A DNA stretch of 64,000 nucleotides from Batillaria attramentaria. Taxonomy: Eukaryota > Mollusca > Gastropoda > Batillariidae. Position 1 is the stretch's first letter; every line of letters begins with the position of its first letter. Shown one piece after another: positions 45,148-64,000 of this stretch. The notes under the pieces were generated by a model. That model worked only from the letters and a program-made list of their open reading frames with translations. It was not told the DNA's origin and ran no database searches. The stretch is taken from positions 499,001-563,000 of the forward strand of contig JACVVK020000190.1 of assembly GCA_018292915.2 (NCBI GenBank). The letters are read 5' to 3'. The translations under genes and the position numbers were made by a program.

Positions 45148-45780
45148 TCCCCATGACATTTGCACAGTCAGATCCGACACTACAAAATAGTTCATGCAGC
45201 TGAAATTTTAACTGTCGTGTAGTTACGACGACAGGTTACATCGGCGGCCCCATGGGTCCGCCTTCACGTTTCAAGACCTACTTGTTGCGGCAGGGCTGAT
45301 TTCGCTGGGCTTGCCCACCCCCATTTCTTTGTTCTTGCCCGTATTTCTGCCACCTTCAGTCCATTCACCTGTCTTTTGCTCCCTTAAACTCTCCACTTGG
45401 GGGGGGGGGGGGGGTGGGGAAGAGAGGGGTGGGGTGGGGGTCTGCTGACCCTTGGTCCAGTGAGACATCTGAGGGTTATTTCTGAAGGCCTTCACTGGAT
45501 CCCCCCCAGACCCCCCCCCCCAAACTGGTCTTCACCCTGGCGGGCTTTGTTCGTAATGCCCTGCTGGTACTGCTGAACACTTGTCACGTGAGGGCCTTCA
45601 CAATGCACCCCTCTTGTGTGCTTTGTTTTCCGAAACCGCGTCAAGGCGGGGAGGTTCCGTGTCGGAGCGGTCCTTCCTCCGACTGCATCCCAGGCATGCC
45701 GCGAATTAGTCTTTGTTGCTTGCATCCTAAAAACTCACTCACTCACTCAGGTCACATCAGGCATCTTGTCGCCAAAACCG
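45148..45780. other. Unannotated, G- and C-run-rich spacer
   Basis: Homopolymer G at 45400-45414 and C runs at 45500-45522. No gene is recognised. Confidence 0.5.
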
Positions 45781-45876
45781 GGGAGCCGGGGTGGCCGAAT
45801 GGTCGAGCATTGGACTCTCAATGCTCGGGTCGTGAGTTCGTATCCCGGCAGGGCCAAATATTTGTGCTGGCTTTTT
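45781..45876 (+). repeat. SINE family A, 5' half of a split copy
   Basis: Head and early body, stopping at TTGTGCTGGCTTTTT. The continuation expected from the copy at 48197 (CATCGTTG.CCCGTCTTTG) occurs at 47836. Confidence 0.85.
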
Positions 45877-46076
45877 AAGTTGTTTCTCTATAGAGAAACA
45901 ACTTTATGAGACGGGGCAGATTTTGCTGCGCGCAGCAGCAAGTTTCAGTGATACAAAACAAGACTGTGACGTTTCTCCACACAATACATACTTTCACATA
46001 GTGACGTAACGAAACCTGCGTCATAGCACTTGACGTGCACACTATGCTGCTGCGTTCTTTTTGGCGGGAGTTGTGA

Positions 46077-46117
<41 letters not shown>

Positions 46118-47225
46118 ACGGATGTAATGATGGCTATCTCCTAAACCACCTCGATGGAGGCCTTTTTACTTTGAGATAAAATGGGAAATCACCTTCTCCA
46201 GAGCTACCTTTCACGATTTTTAGCCTGCCGCATTTTCAGAAGAGTTATCGCCGATTTAAAAAAAATCGGTCATGTTACGAATTTTTTCGAAAAAGTTGTT
46301 CAAATTCCTTCATTTTCTAGACTTTGGAAGTTCACCCAATCACACTGCCTGTATTCGTGCTACAGCTCTGTAGCTCTGACTGGTTTTGTGTAAAAAAAAA
46401 ATTCCGAGGTAGGGGTGGTTTGCACATAAGATCAAATATCTATGAAAAGACTACTGCAAATTACTTATCATTCCGGCGTTTTTGTCTAGTGCGACAACTG
46501 CACATATGACAGGAACTACTGCACTATTGTATCTTTAGCATTTAGAATAACTGAACTTTTAGATAAACATAACTTTTTTAAGTTTCTGCGAGAAGCACCG
46601 ATCAAAAGAGTTCCAAATTTTCGATTTCATAAGTACAATCCAAGGTATTCTAGTCCATGTTTCACCAGCCCTCTAGATCTTCCAGATTTTATGTAAAAAT
46701 TAATTCAGCCAGGGAAGTCACAAAAGCAACAGGGAAATCACAAGACATGCACAAGCATCATCTGTCATACCGCCAGAGTGAAGCTGACGTCAAACGCTTA
46801 GTTCACATAGAAACGGAAACGGTAATGACTGCGAAGTGGTTACAAGTTAAGCAAATAAAAGCGACACAAAAGGGACAGAAACCACTTAACTTTGACAAAG
46901 GACGGCACAGGTCGACGTTTCGGCTTACGCCTTCTTCAAACAAATGGGACATAACTTCAACAAACAAGCAAAAGGTAACTCTGCGGACGTACTGACATAC
47001 ACGGCGCGAAAAAAAAAAAACAAAAAAAAAAACGGTGGGCGAGAAAAGGACCAGAAAAAATAGTTCACAGACAAAATAAGCAAGTATCGTCACTGCCTCC
47101 GACATTTCACCAGCCCTCTAGATCTTCCAGATTTCATGTGAAAAATAATTCAATCGGGGAAGCCACATATCCAACAGGGAAATCACAAGACATATAAACA
47201 AGCTTCCTCAGACGATCGCAGTGCT

Positions 47226-47405
47226 AGAGGCTGACGTCAAAAGTTTAGTTCACGGAATTGACGTCATCTCTCTCTCTCTCTGTATGACGACCTGCCTGAG
47301 GCTGACGTCAAAATGTTTAGTTCGCGGAATTGACGTCATCTCTCTGTCTGTGTATGACGACCTGCCTGAGGCTGACGTCAAATGTTTAGTTCACGGAACT
47401 GACCT
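47226..47405. promoter_or_regulatory. Three ~70-bp units with five TGACGTCA sites
   Basis: Perfect TGACGTCA palindromes (CRE consensus) at 47232-47239, 47259-47266, 47303-47310, 47331-47338 and 47373-47380. A sixth, in the paired upstream unit, is at 46785-46792. The sites are embedded in tandem units reading GAGGCTGACGTCAAA..GTTTAGTT. Whether they bind CREB/ATF is untested. Confidence 0.8.
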
Positions 47406-47431
47406 CTCTCTCTCTTTCTCTCTCTCTCTCT

Positions 47432-47600
47432 CCAGGGTGGCCGAATGGTAGAGCGTTGGACTTTCAATGCTCGGGTCGAGAGTTCGAATCCCGGCTTGGG
47501 CCAAATATTTGTGCTGGCCTTTCTCTCGTTGCCCCGTCTTTGATATCACCCTTACGTGGTGGAAAAGGACGTTAAACTCCTAAACACCCACCCACCCACT
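47432..47600 (+). repeat. SINE family A copy
   Basis: Full head (GGTGGCCGAATGGTAGAG, GAGTTCGAATCCCG) and body, followed by a CT-rich tract (47600-47663). Confidence 0.9.
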
Positions 47601-47625
47601 CTCTCTCTCTCTCTGTCTCTCTGTC

Positions 47626-47663
<38 letters not shown>

Positions 47664-47835
47664 CCCCCCCCCACCCGGCCCCACCCCCAGTCACGTGACT
47701 AATCGGTCGAGGTCGTAGAGGATCTAGTGTCATTGGTAGAACTTGGAGAGGGGAGAACCGGCAACAATAACAACAAAACAGACAAAATAAAATGAAATTT
47801 GGAGAAACAACTTTGTAGGACGGGGCCGTTCCTCC

Positions 47836-47915
47836 TTGTTCATCGTTGCCCCGTCTTTGATATCACCCGTATGTGGTGAAAAGGACGTTAAATCTCCAAA
47901 CACCCCCCACCCCCT
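47836..47915 (+). repeat. SINE family A, 3' half of a split copy
   Basis: CATCGTTGCCCCGTCTTTGA to CAAACACCCC. It is the missing continuation of 45781-45876. Confidence 0.75.
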
Positions 47916-48196
47916 GTCGCCCAAACCAGACAAGCTCCTGACGCAGCTTAGACTATTATTCCGCAGAACCATTAGCGATGCGACGGTCAGTACTGTGCGA
48001 CGCATACGAGATGTTGCTATGCGCGCACGTACCGTACCGAGTCGCTCGCGACCGAGTACGCTGCGGGATAGTATCCGCGGTGACAGGTAGGTAAGCTAGG
48101 GTGATTGGAGACGTCCTTGAAACGGGCAGGTTATGGGGGGAATTTTCCTTAAGGAAACAGGCGAACAGTTCAGCTGAACACGATTCAATCCAGTCA

Positions 48197-48374
48197 GGGG
48201 AAGCCGGGGTGGCCGAATGGTAGAGCGTTGGACTTCCAATGCTCGGGTCGGGAGTTCGTATCCCGGCAGGGGCCAAATATTTGTGCTGGCTTTTTCATCG
48301 TTGTCCCGTCTTTGATATCACCCGTATGTGGTGGAAAAGGACGTTAAACTCCCAAACACCCACCCACCCATCCA
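48197..48374 (+). repeat. SINE family A copy, complete
   Basis: Head and body complete. Flanked by ATCCAGTC-type duplications (around 48187 and 48370). Confidence 0.9.
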
Positions 48375-48459
48375 GTCCAGTCAGACTGGGGAGCCTCCGA
48401 TTTGGTGTATCCTTGATTGCGATCGACCTGTTACTCAAGCAGATCCAGTTATTATTAAC

Positions 48460-48870
48460 AGGTCCGGGCGGTCAGAGGTCTAGTGGTTCAGACTTCGCCA
48501 CCAATGCGAGAGGTCAGGTTCGAGTCCCAACCGGAGCAAAGATTTTTTCCTTCTCGTGACACTGTTCATTCGGGCCGATCGTCGGGGGTTTCTCTACGGG
48601 TATTCCGGCTTCCTCCCCCTCTGCTTGGAAAATGTTCAGCCCCCCCCCCCCAATTCATAATAAATGTAATTCTAAATTCCGAAACTTAAATTGCTGAGCT
48701 GACCCTTCGTACCACGTGATTTTAATAATGTGTCCATGTCCAGTGTGTGAGAGAATGCGTGTAATTCACGTGCGCTTGCGTGTTTGGGTTCAGTTCGCGG
48801 CGCTTTGAGCCAATTCAAAAAAACTGGGTAAAGCGCCTATACAATACACATTTATTATTATTATTCTTAT
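48460..48870 (+). repeat. SINE family D (tRNA-like head, ATT tail)
   Basis: The head has GTCTAGTGGTTCAGACTTCG and box B GGTTCGAGTCCCAACC. The tail is AAAGCGCCTATACAATACAC, then (TTA)n. A related tail, GCGCTATTTAAGAATGTGAT followed by (ATT)n, ends near 52640. Confidence 0.75.
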
Positions 48871-48931
48871 ACAAGGAAATATCGCGTGGTGAAGTGGAAC
48901 ACTCTCTCTCTCTCTCTCTCTGTCTCATATA

Positions 48932-49455
48932 CAGTCTTCACAAAAAGTTAAGGACCAGTCAACATAATGGGTGACAGTTTCAATAAATCAGAAAAAAATA
49001 AACTAATAAGATTTTCCCCCGTAAAATTCGGTAGCAAGGTTAAGGGGTAATTAGTGAACATGGCGACCACTGTGTGGATGGCACGTGCGCGTCACACAGC
49101 ATGCTTGGCGCGTGTGAAAATCTGCAATTTCGGCAAAACTAAACCGAGTTTCAGTGTTCAGTGAGCGATACCTGGGGCTTTCTGCACGGCCAAAATGAGA
49201 TGCAGGTCAAAGAATGCATCCCCGATTATGAACTGTGCTCATTTGTTTGCCTACATAAGCCGCCGTTTCAGCGATGTTCAGCACTACACCGGCATGCCAC
49301 CACGACAAAAGTTGAATGATTTCCACCGGACTCGAGCAATTGCCTGGCTGCAGGATGGAGTTGGCGTGCGCGAAGTGGCCCACAGACTGCAGGTATCACA
49401 CTCCATCATCACACGGCTGAGGCAGCGGTTCCATGCGACAGGAAGAGTCCAGGAG

Positions 49456-49535
<80 letters not shown>

Positions 49536-49564
49536 AAGTGGTCCTTAACTTTTTGTGAAAGCTG
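48932..49564 (+). mobile_element. Small Tc1/mariner derivative, 633 bp
   Basis: Inverted ends CAGTCTTCACAAAAAGTTAA and, complemented, CAGCTTTCACAAAAAGTTAA, flanked by TA at 48930-48931 and 49565-49566. It retains part of a transposase and a (TG)n run of ~75 bp at 49458-49532. The DDE domain is missing. Confidence 0.9.
49195..49456 (+). pseudogene. Tc1/mariner transposase N-terminal HTH remnant
   Basis: The frame from 49195 contains KLNDFHRTRAIAWLQDGVGV then REVAHRLQVSHSIITRLRQR, a typical first helix-turn-helix of Tc1-type transposases (R-x2-I-x2-L-x-G-x-S/V-x-R-E-x-A). Translation then runs into the TG repeat, and all catalytic parts are missing. The start codon is not certain; the HTH begins at MPPRQKL, near 49293. 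Confidence 0.8.
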
Positions 49565-49566
49565 TA

Positions 49567-49830
49567 GTTAGTCCGCGGCGACAATGAAGGCAACATCCCT
49601 TGCAACTCTGTACCTTCGGGCTTCACTACGCTTACCCTCTGCACTGACCCGAAATCGGCTAGCCGAGACCTGCGCCGAGACAACTGATACCTAAGAAGGA
49701 AAAAACAAAAATACTCGGTGACAAGGAAAGTGGGCAGTTCTGAACAACTTTGTGGTCAACGTGGTATTTCACAGTGTGCACAGAAGCGGTGAGTTCTGTC
49801 GCATTCACCAGGGCTCATATGTAAAAGTCG
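49567..49830 (-). repeat. Left arm of a large inverted repeat
   Basis: Complement of about 50930-51160: CAACTCTGTACC, ACCCTCTGCACTGACCCG and ATACTCGGTGACAAGGAAAG. This arm and its partner look like two copies of one dispersed, tRNA-like-headed repeat in opposite orientation. Confidence 0.75.
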
Positions 49831-50092
49831 AGGTTAATTTAACCCAGGGCTACGGGCCTAACCCAGACTAGGACAAAAGAAACCCAAAAGCAAAATTAAA
49901 TACAAAAGGAAGCGAAGAAAGGAAGGAAAAATTCCTTCTATAACGGCTTAGGCACCTTGCTGTAATGGACCCGCTTCTTGGTTTAAAACAAAAAACAACA
50001 GATAATTTAACCCTAGAGCTACTTTAGTTGGAGGTTAGACTCTAACCCGGGGCTAAAAGCCCTAACCTCGACTATTACATACGGGCCCTTCA
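49809..50092. mobile_element. ~285-bp MITE-like element
   Basis: Inverted ends GGGCTCATATGTAAAAGTCG and (complement) GGGCCCGTATGTAATAGTCG, both followed by AGGTTA. It interrupts the left arm of the inverted repeat; the right arm lacks it. The TSD is unclear. Confidence 0.75.
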
Positions 50093-50122
50093 CAGTACAT
50101 TTTCATTTTCAGCCTGATTAAG

Positions 50123-50266
50123 AGATTATTGCCTGCATGAGTTGTCCCGCGTGCATACACAGAACTACAGCATGCATGCATTTTTCGTGGCAACTTTGTG
50201 CTCAGCCACGAAAAATGCGTGCTTGTTGCGGCAATGGAGAGAACTCATGCAAGCAATAATCTAGAC
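50123..50266. repeat. ~140-bp fold-back hairpin
   Basis: The outer stem AGATTATTGCCTGCATGAG pairs with CTCATGCAAGCAATAATCT, and the inner stem GCATTTTTCGTGGC pairs with GCCACGAAAAATGC. No ORF. Confidence 0.8.
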
Positions 50267-50819
50267 TCCAGAGTGCAGTCCCTTTTCGGCGGGGCGTGAA
50301 AATGTGACTGCTTACACCCAGCGCCATTTTCAAAAATGGCGAATTCTTTTTAGAAAAGCAGAGACTTGTGTGTCATATGATTCGATTTGAAACGAAGTCT
50401 TGAATATCCGACCACTTTTCGTTTGGGCAAAATCTTTGCCAGCGGACAATTATTGTTGCGCTTTGATGGCACTGTTTACGTGGTACACTGATCCAACAGG
50501 ATGTGAGTAAACGGCAAGGGGGTTGCACTCTACAGGCAAGTATTATTGCACGGTGCAGACGATCACGTACCTGCCTTGTGGTGGAATAAGAGACGATTAC
50601 AAAAGCATACACACCCGTGCTCTAAGACTGAATATAATAATAGATCTGTCCATTCAGACAGAGACATGTTATGTATGTCTCTGATTCAGAAACACTCCTA
50701 CTTTCACTCTGAAGACAGCCTGCCATCACTTGCGCCACTGAGGATCCCTCTGGGTTCAAAGCTGGCCAAGGATGACATAGTGCGCGACCTTGTGTTTGAG
50801 AGCACCGAGACAATTTAGG

Positions 50820-51160
50820 CCCGTCACGGTAGCGCAGTGAGCGCCATTTCCCCACTGTGCACAGAGGTACTTTCCACTGAAAGACTCTGAGCCCCAGAGA
50901 GTGGCAATAATCTCTAATCAGGCCGAAAATGTACTGTGCTGGTGAATGCGACAGAACTCACCGCGGATTCAGTGCACACTGTGAAATAACACGTTGACCA
51001 CAAACTGCATGTCCACTTTCCTTGTCACCGAGTATTTTTGTTTTTTTCCTTTTTATGTATTACTCGACTCGGCGCAGTTCTCGGCTAACCGATTTCGGGT
51101 CAGTGCAGAGGGTAAGTGTAGCGAAGCCCGATCGTACAGAGTTGCATCCCTTGTAGCAAA
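50820..51160 (+). repeat. Right arm of the inverted repeat, fuller copy
   Basis: Starts GGCCCGTCACGGTAGCGCAG, a tRNA-like beginning, and runs to TCGTACAGAGTTGCATCCC. The 50930-51160 part is the complement of 49567-49808. Confidence 0.7.
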
Positions 51161-51216
51161 AAGTACGCGGTGATGGCATTGTCGTCCATGCTGCACTTTG
51201 GATCCTTCAGTTCATG

Positions 51217-51268
51217 GGGAGGGAGGGTGGGTGGGTGTTTGGGGGTTTAACGTCCTTTTCCACCACAT
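51217..51268 (-). repeat. SINE family A terminal fragment
   Basis: Antisense 3' end only: GGGTGGGTGTTTGGG and TTTAACGTCCTTTTCCACCA. Confidence 0.75.
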
Positions 51269-51317
51269 GGAATTCATGGGGAGAAGAAAAACTTTATAAA
51301 GCTTACAGTGGGGGCTG

Positions 51318-51720
51318 CCGGGATTGACGAGCTGGTAAAGCGGTGGACATTCAGTGCTCGGGTCGTGAGTTCGAATCGAAGGGCGGGAGGGGACTAAGGG
51401 TTTTTTTTTTGTTTTTGTTTTTTAAAAAGATGCTCCGCCGTTGATATTACCCAACACTGGCCTGCAGCGTTAAAAGACCCCGTCACGCAGCTTAACTCAT
51501 CCGCGACGGGAGACTTCGATCAAAGATTCAGCCATGCATCGCCCTCATAAACTTGCTCATGAAACATGAATTTTCCGTCCGCTTGCCTTCAGTGAAACTT
51601 GCTAGAGAGGTTTGTTAACGTGTAGTCAGTTTACTGCCGTTTCAGGCGACAGCCGCCCCGGCCAGTACAGTGATGTGGCAGGTGCAGCCCTGGTCATAAT
51701 AGAGTTAATGGCAAGGGCGT
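51318..51720 (+). repeat. Dispersed repeat holding one minisatellite unit
   Basis: A tRNA-like head (GAGCTGGTAAAGCGGTGGAC, GTGAGTTCGAATC) is followed by the block TAACTCATCCGCGACGGGAG ... GTAGTCAGTTTACTGC, which also precedes the minisatellites at 17385 and 37165. A single diverged unit, GGCCAGTACAGTGATGTGGC, sits at about 51660. It looks like the unexpanded form. Confidence 0.75.
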
Positions 51721-51908
51721 TGGAATGTCACGCTCACGGGTAACCCCAGTCACGTGGCTAAGAGGTCGAGGTCGTACCTTTAGCCAAGACGTATCATTGG
51801 CTTGGTTCCCGAGTTAGCTCACGGGACGAGTTTCGATGTGTTGAATTTTGTTGAGGGTGTACATTTCTTCGAGTCAACCTTCCAGACCCGCAGACTCGTT
51901 TACTGTTC

Positions 51909-51949
<41 letters not shown>

Positions 51950-52044
51950 AACCGTTGTTATTGTCAGTCTCATTCACTACCACTATCGCCATTTTCACCT
52001 CTGATCGTCAGTCATAATCATCATCATCATCATCATCATCACCT

Positions 52045-52160
52045 CATACCGTAGCCAGTCATAGGTTCCCAGTCATTCTGCGGCCTGCAGAGGTAGTTAC
52101 TGCACGGAGTAGCGAGCAGGAGTGTAGTAACTACCTCCACATGGCGTCGAATGGTTCGAA
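52045..52160. repeat. Hairpin-bearing repeat, copy 2
   Basis: Partner of 34235-34360, including GAGGTAGTTACT and AGTAACTACCTC at the same spacing. Preceded by (CAT)n. Confidence 0.8.
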
Positions 52161-52232
52161 GCCAGCTTGTCTGATTAAATCAAACAGATTTTGACCCATT
52201 CTGAGCTCTGTTGCAGGTGAAAGGGCAGCTAG

Positions 52233-52640
<408 letters not shown>

Positions 52641-52816
52641 AGAACTTTCCAGCAGAACGGATTGTCATGTGCAACTACGCGGGTATGGACTAGCTAGTTG
52701 ATGTGCTGTAAGTTGCGTGTGCGTGTTCAAACCACATGAACCCTGTAAACCTAATCTGACGTCACTTTTCCTGCTGAACTTAGTGCTTTAGGGCGAAGAT
52801 TTCAGATCTGTTGATG

Positions 52817-52876
<60 letters not shown>

Positions 52877-53099
52877 GAGAGAGGTAGTGTTCACTTTTTT
52901 TTTTTTAAAAAGCTACAAAACAACAACAAAAAACAACAACAAAAAACAGCGAAAACCCAAAGAAACAAAAAAAAAAAAAAACCCACCGAATATTGACCCA
53001 ACTTTATTTTGTAAAAGGAAAGTTTCTTCTGAGTCTGAGGGAGGAAAAAAGAAAAAAAGTGCATAGGTAATACAGCAAACGTAAGCACCGTGCACTTTT

Positions 53100-54200
53100 T
53101 TGTATGATGTCATTCGTAACAAGGACTCAACTTACGTCACGAATAACGGTAATCATTTATTCGTAACAATAAGAAGCCACGTGATTACGACCGGGCGGAG
53201 TCTAATTGGTGGCCGCTGTCGCCATGGTGACGCGCACACCACGAGACAGAGGCTGCAGACTGGCAGTTGTGGTCAGGGTGTGGAATTTTCCATTTTTTTT
53301 CTCCGAGGTGTAGACCAAGGATCATGTGCCGGTTCATAGTAAGGAGAATGGCACAGAAAGTAAAAGGAATATGGAGTAGATTTTCTTCTTTTACGCGTGA
53401 GCCCAGACAAGAACTTTAGAACCAACAAAATGGATTTCCACACTTAGACCTCAGCTCCAGATATAGTCCCTTTATTTATTTATTTTTTTTGCCTGACCGT
53501 ACGAGGTGTGAGCAAAAAGGATCATTGTTAACCTATAAGTGATAACACATACACACAGTTACTAAAATGCTGTCACAAGAGACCAACTTTCTTGAGTGCG
53601 AAAATTTGGATACCACATTCGGCGGTTTACCTTTGCCATGTCATGCTTCCCCCCCCCCCCTTCGCTTTCGTACATAAACGCCCACAGGACTTGAGACACT
53701 TGGGCTAATATAAAAGTAAGTAGGCTACCTGATGGAATCACTCATTGTAGATGCACCCAGTTCTTCTGTAGACGACATGACTTTGATCACGAAACTTCGC
53801 TAAAGCTTTTCAAGTGCTTGCTTAGTTTGTGCATGAGATAATGTAGGAGAAGAGTGAATTGATAACAAGCATCAATTCGTCTGCCAGCTTGGCGCGAGAA
53901 AAACAGAACTGGAAAGACTGTACGATTAGAGTCATTCAAAAAGACGAACTACCGAATAATGAAATCTACTCAGTCGTCAGTCCGTGGACATTAGCAATGG
54001 TCATGTGACCAGTAATACGCCGTAACACATATTAGCCAAAAAAAAAACCCCAAAAAACCCAAAAAACCAAAAAAAAAAAAACAACCCCAAAAACCAGAGC
54101 CAATTTCGCTCAGAGAGAAAATTTTCTGCTGCTTTACCAAAAGACAATTACAGTTCGCATCGGGCTCGGCTAAAAGGAAAATAAGTGTCATGACGTAACA
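53100..54200. other. Unannotated spacer
   Basis: No gene or family repeat is recognised. There is a C run at 53650 and an A-rich stretch at 54037-54083. Confidence 0.5.
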
Positions 54201-54239
54201 GGTCACGTGGGAAGGTCACGTGTGGTCGCTGGGTGAGGT

Positions 54240-60863
<6,624 letters not shown>

Positions 60864-61101
60864 GGCTTATGGTGTCCTGTCGGGTCTGAAGACGTCACTG
60901 TGGTGTCCAAAACAGTCAGCGGTTTCGTGGGGCCGCGCGCTCACCTATTTAAAGGATATACACATAGCAACAGCCCGTGTTTGGAAAACAGACGGCACGA
61001 GGTTTAGAGGCACAGGCTTTCTGGATTGTGGACGCACATTGCAATGCAATGTTTAAATACAATGTTTGTTTGGAAAGCCGCCTGTCCAGAAGCCACCAGA
61101 G

Positions 61102-61256
61102 GAGCCGGGGTGGCCGAATGGTAGAGCGTTGGACTTCTAATGCTCGGGTCGTGAGTTCGATCCCGGCTGGGGCCAAATATTTTTGCTGGCTTTTTCATCG
61201 TTGCCCCGTCTTTGATATCACCCTATGTGGTGGAAAAGTCCCAAACACCTACCCAC
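61102..61256 (+). repeat. SINE family A copy
   Basis: Complete head. The 3' part lacks GGACGTTAAACT but ends in CCCAAACACC. Confidence 0.88.
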
Positions 61257-61810
61257 CCTCCCAGTACATTGCATCTTCGCATAAACTGGTCGCGGTGCAG
61301 ACAGAACGCAATGGAAGAAATATGAAAGGGAAGGTGGAAGTAAAGTTAAAAATTAAAAACAATAACAGCTAAACTCTACACGCAGCCATAAATAGCACAG
61401 CCTTGGTTCAAACAAACCAATACTGTTACCGATTTGGCGAAGACATATATTTGGAGAAGAAAATCATGATTGAAACACATACCTCCGACTTCTCGTTTTT
61501 ATAAGAGAGTTTGAATTCGATTTCGCTCCTTGCAGAAAAGGCTCAAGCCTAGCAACGAAGGACAGACCAAAAAAGGACATGGTTCGTGCCTCGACACATA
61601 CTCTCAAATAAAAGATCTGCATGCTTTCATGAGCATGTGCAGACACACTGGGAACGGTGAAGGGGACGAGGGGGGGTGGGGTGGGGGGTGGGGGGGTGCC
61701 TAGTTGGGAGGAGAAGCGCCCTTCTTTCGGAGGACAGCCGATTTAGCTCAGGCCCGGCAGAAAGCTGGTGATTAGCTGGCTGGGACGACCAATCACAACC
61801 GGTCCTGGGA

Positions 61811-62162
61811 GGGTGCACACCACAGACGTATAGAGATAGACGCACCACGGTGCCGGAAAAGTGACGCCGCCGCGCGCCATGTTGCTAGTACCTGGAAGTG
61901 CCAGTTGTTTACATAGCGCGCATAGCATTGGCCAGAGGCTATCAGCTGTTTACATAGCGCGCATAGCATTGGTCCGCTTTATCTTACGTCACATTTCTGA
62001 TGAAGTCTTTCTAAAGAACTTTGTATTTCGAACGAGGCGTCCTATACACAGAGCCTCTGAGTTCTGGTATTAGTAAGATGGCCGCGATAGCGACACTCGC
62101 AAGCAGCGGTGGCAGCGTGCGGCGGTGCGTCTATCTCTTTACGTCTGTGGTGCACACCCACT
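61811..62162. repeat. Inverted repeat with GTTTACATAGCGCG duplication
   Basis: GGTGCACACCACAGACGTA at 61812 faces its complement, ending near 62161, with weaker pairing continuing inward. Between them, GTTTACATAGCGCGCATAGC occurs twice (61908 and 61949). This may be a MITE. Confidence 0.6.
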
Positions 62163-62331
62163 GGCCTGTAGACACTGCACGCTTCACTGCCACCCCCTCT
62201 CAATGTTGCAATCCTGCAGCCAGACCATACAGCTCTCTAACAAATCTAACTGTATGTTCAGTGCAGGAGAAGGGAATTGAATTTTCGGACTCTTCTTGTC
62301 TGATTTATTCCTAGCAGTTTTAGTTTGAAGT

Positions 62332-62333
<2 letters not shown>

Positions 62334-62430
<97 letters not shown>

Positions 62431-62433
62431 CAC
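62334..62433. repeat. (CA)n microsatellite
   Basis: About 100 bp of CA repeat with a single GCAC interruption near the right end. Confidence 0.97.
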
Positions 62434-62439
62434 CTTGCT

Positions 62440-63803
<1,364 letters not shown>

Positions 63804-64000
63804 TCATGCTTGTTTCTTGCCGTTCTACCGTTTTATATTATCCTTGCTGTCAATTTTCAGATGTTATCAGCTCAGCATCCAGGCAGTTTTTCCAAAGTAT
63901 TGTGCTGCTTCCAATTAAATGGACTCGCACTTAGAATGTTTCTTTCACTGAACACACCTGGCCTGAACTGACCTTCGCGCGTTCAAGCTTGGATTGGTAT

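Larger units (their letters stand above)
45877..47835. mobile_element. ~1.96-kb insertion splitting a SINE
   Basis: Begins with a 28-bp perfect palindrome (45877-45904). The words GAGAAACAACTTT and GACGGGGC occur together in direct orientation near both limits (45893-45918 and 47801-47826). It encloses (TG)n, a ~445-bp tandem duplication (from 46659 and 47104), the CRE cluster, a SINE-A copy and TC/C tracts. No ORF is recognised, and the class is unknown. Confidence 0.5.

Noticed and set aside
45588..45909. 97-residue overlapping frames near 45.6-45.9 kb
   Set aside because: They run through a SINE and unrelated spacer with no domain.

Overview
This is eukaryotic, intron-containing and repeat-rich DNA, most likely from a gastropod mollusc. 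The main evidence is a tandem pair of receptor genes with the architecture of the pond-snail receptor GRL101: CUB-like region, LDL-receptor class A repeats, C-type lectin, leucine-rich repeats and a rhodopsin-type seven-helix domain. Dense tRNA-derived SINEs, long (CA)n tracts and several DNA transposons fit this. The species cannot be read from the sequence. Only a small part of the window is host coding sequence.

Layout. 1-2.65 kb: a minus-strand gene with a signal-peptide exon (2587-2647) and an LDL-A exon (1466-1582), continuing off the left edge. 3.9-11.7 kb: a full-length L1/Tx1-like LINE with both ORFs open and an 18-bp target-site duplication. 13.1-32 kb: receptor copy A with its upstream flank. 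This flank holds a DNA transposon with a 1230-bp PIF/Harbinger element nested inside it, a 33-bp minisatellite of about 27 units, and the signal exon at 19070-19208. Intron 1 carries a 5'-truncated LINE, itself split by a second 1230-bp Harbinger copy, and an array of nuclear-receptor-like inverted sites. The large receptor exon is 27898-31919. 33-34.1 kb: the 3' end of another LINE. 35.4-44.1 kb: receptor copy B, with about 11 minisatellite units, signal exon 38204-38342 and large exon 40080-44085. 45-53 kb: SINEs, a clustered CRE array, a small Tc1/mariner derivative and an inverted repeat pair. 54.2-60.9 kb: a five-exon minus-strand gene found by joining splice-phase-matched exons. It encodes about 161 residues: signal peptide, two six-cysteine modules and a C-terminal GPI-type hydrophobic tail. 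61-64 kb: SINE, inverted repeats and microsatellites.

How the parts relate. The receptor copies carry different lesions. In A the large exon is open, but a LINE landed four bases into the intron-1 splice donor. In B the signal exon and donor are intact, but the large exon carries two single-base insertions. B supplies empty sites for four insertions in A (LINE, outer DNA transposon, NR-site element, and a (TG)n/LINE-tail block), so the order of events can be read: duplication, then insertions, then the Harbinger hop into the LINE. All coding calls rest on translation, splice-site inspection and copy-to-copy comparison by eye; no search or alignment program was run.
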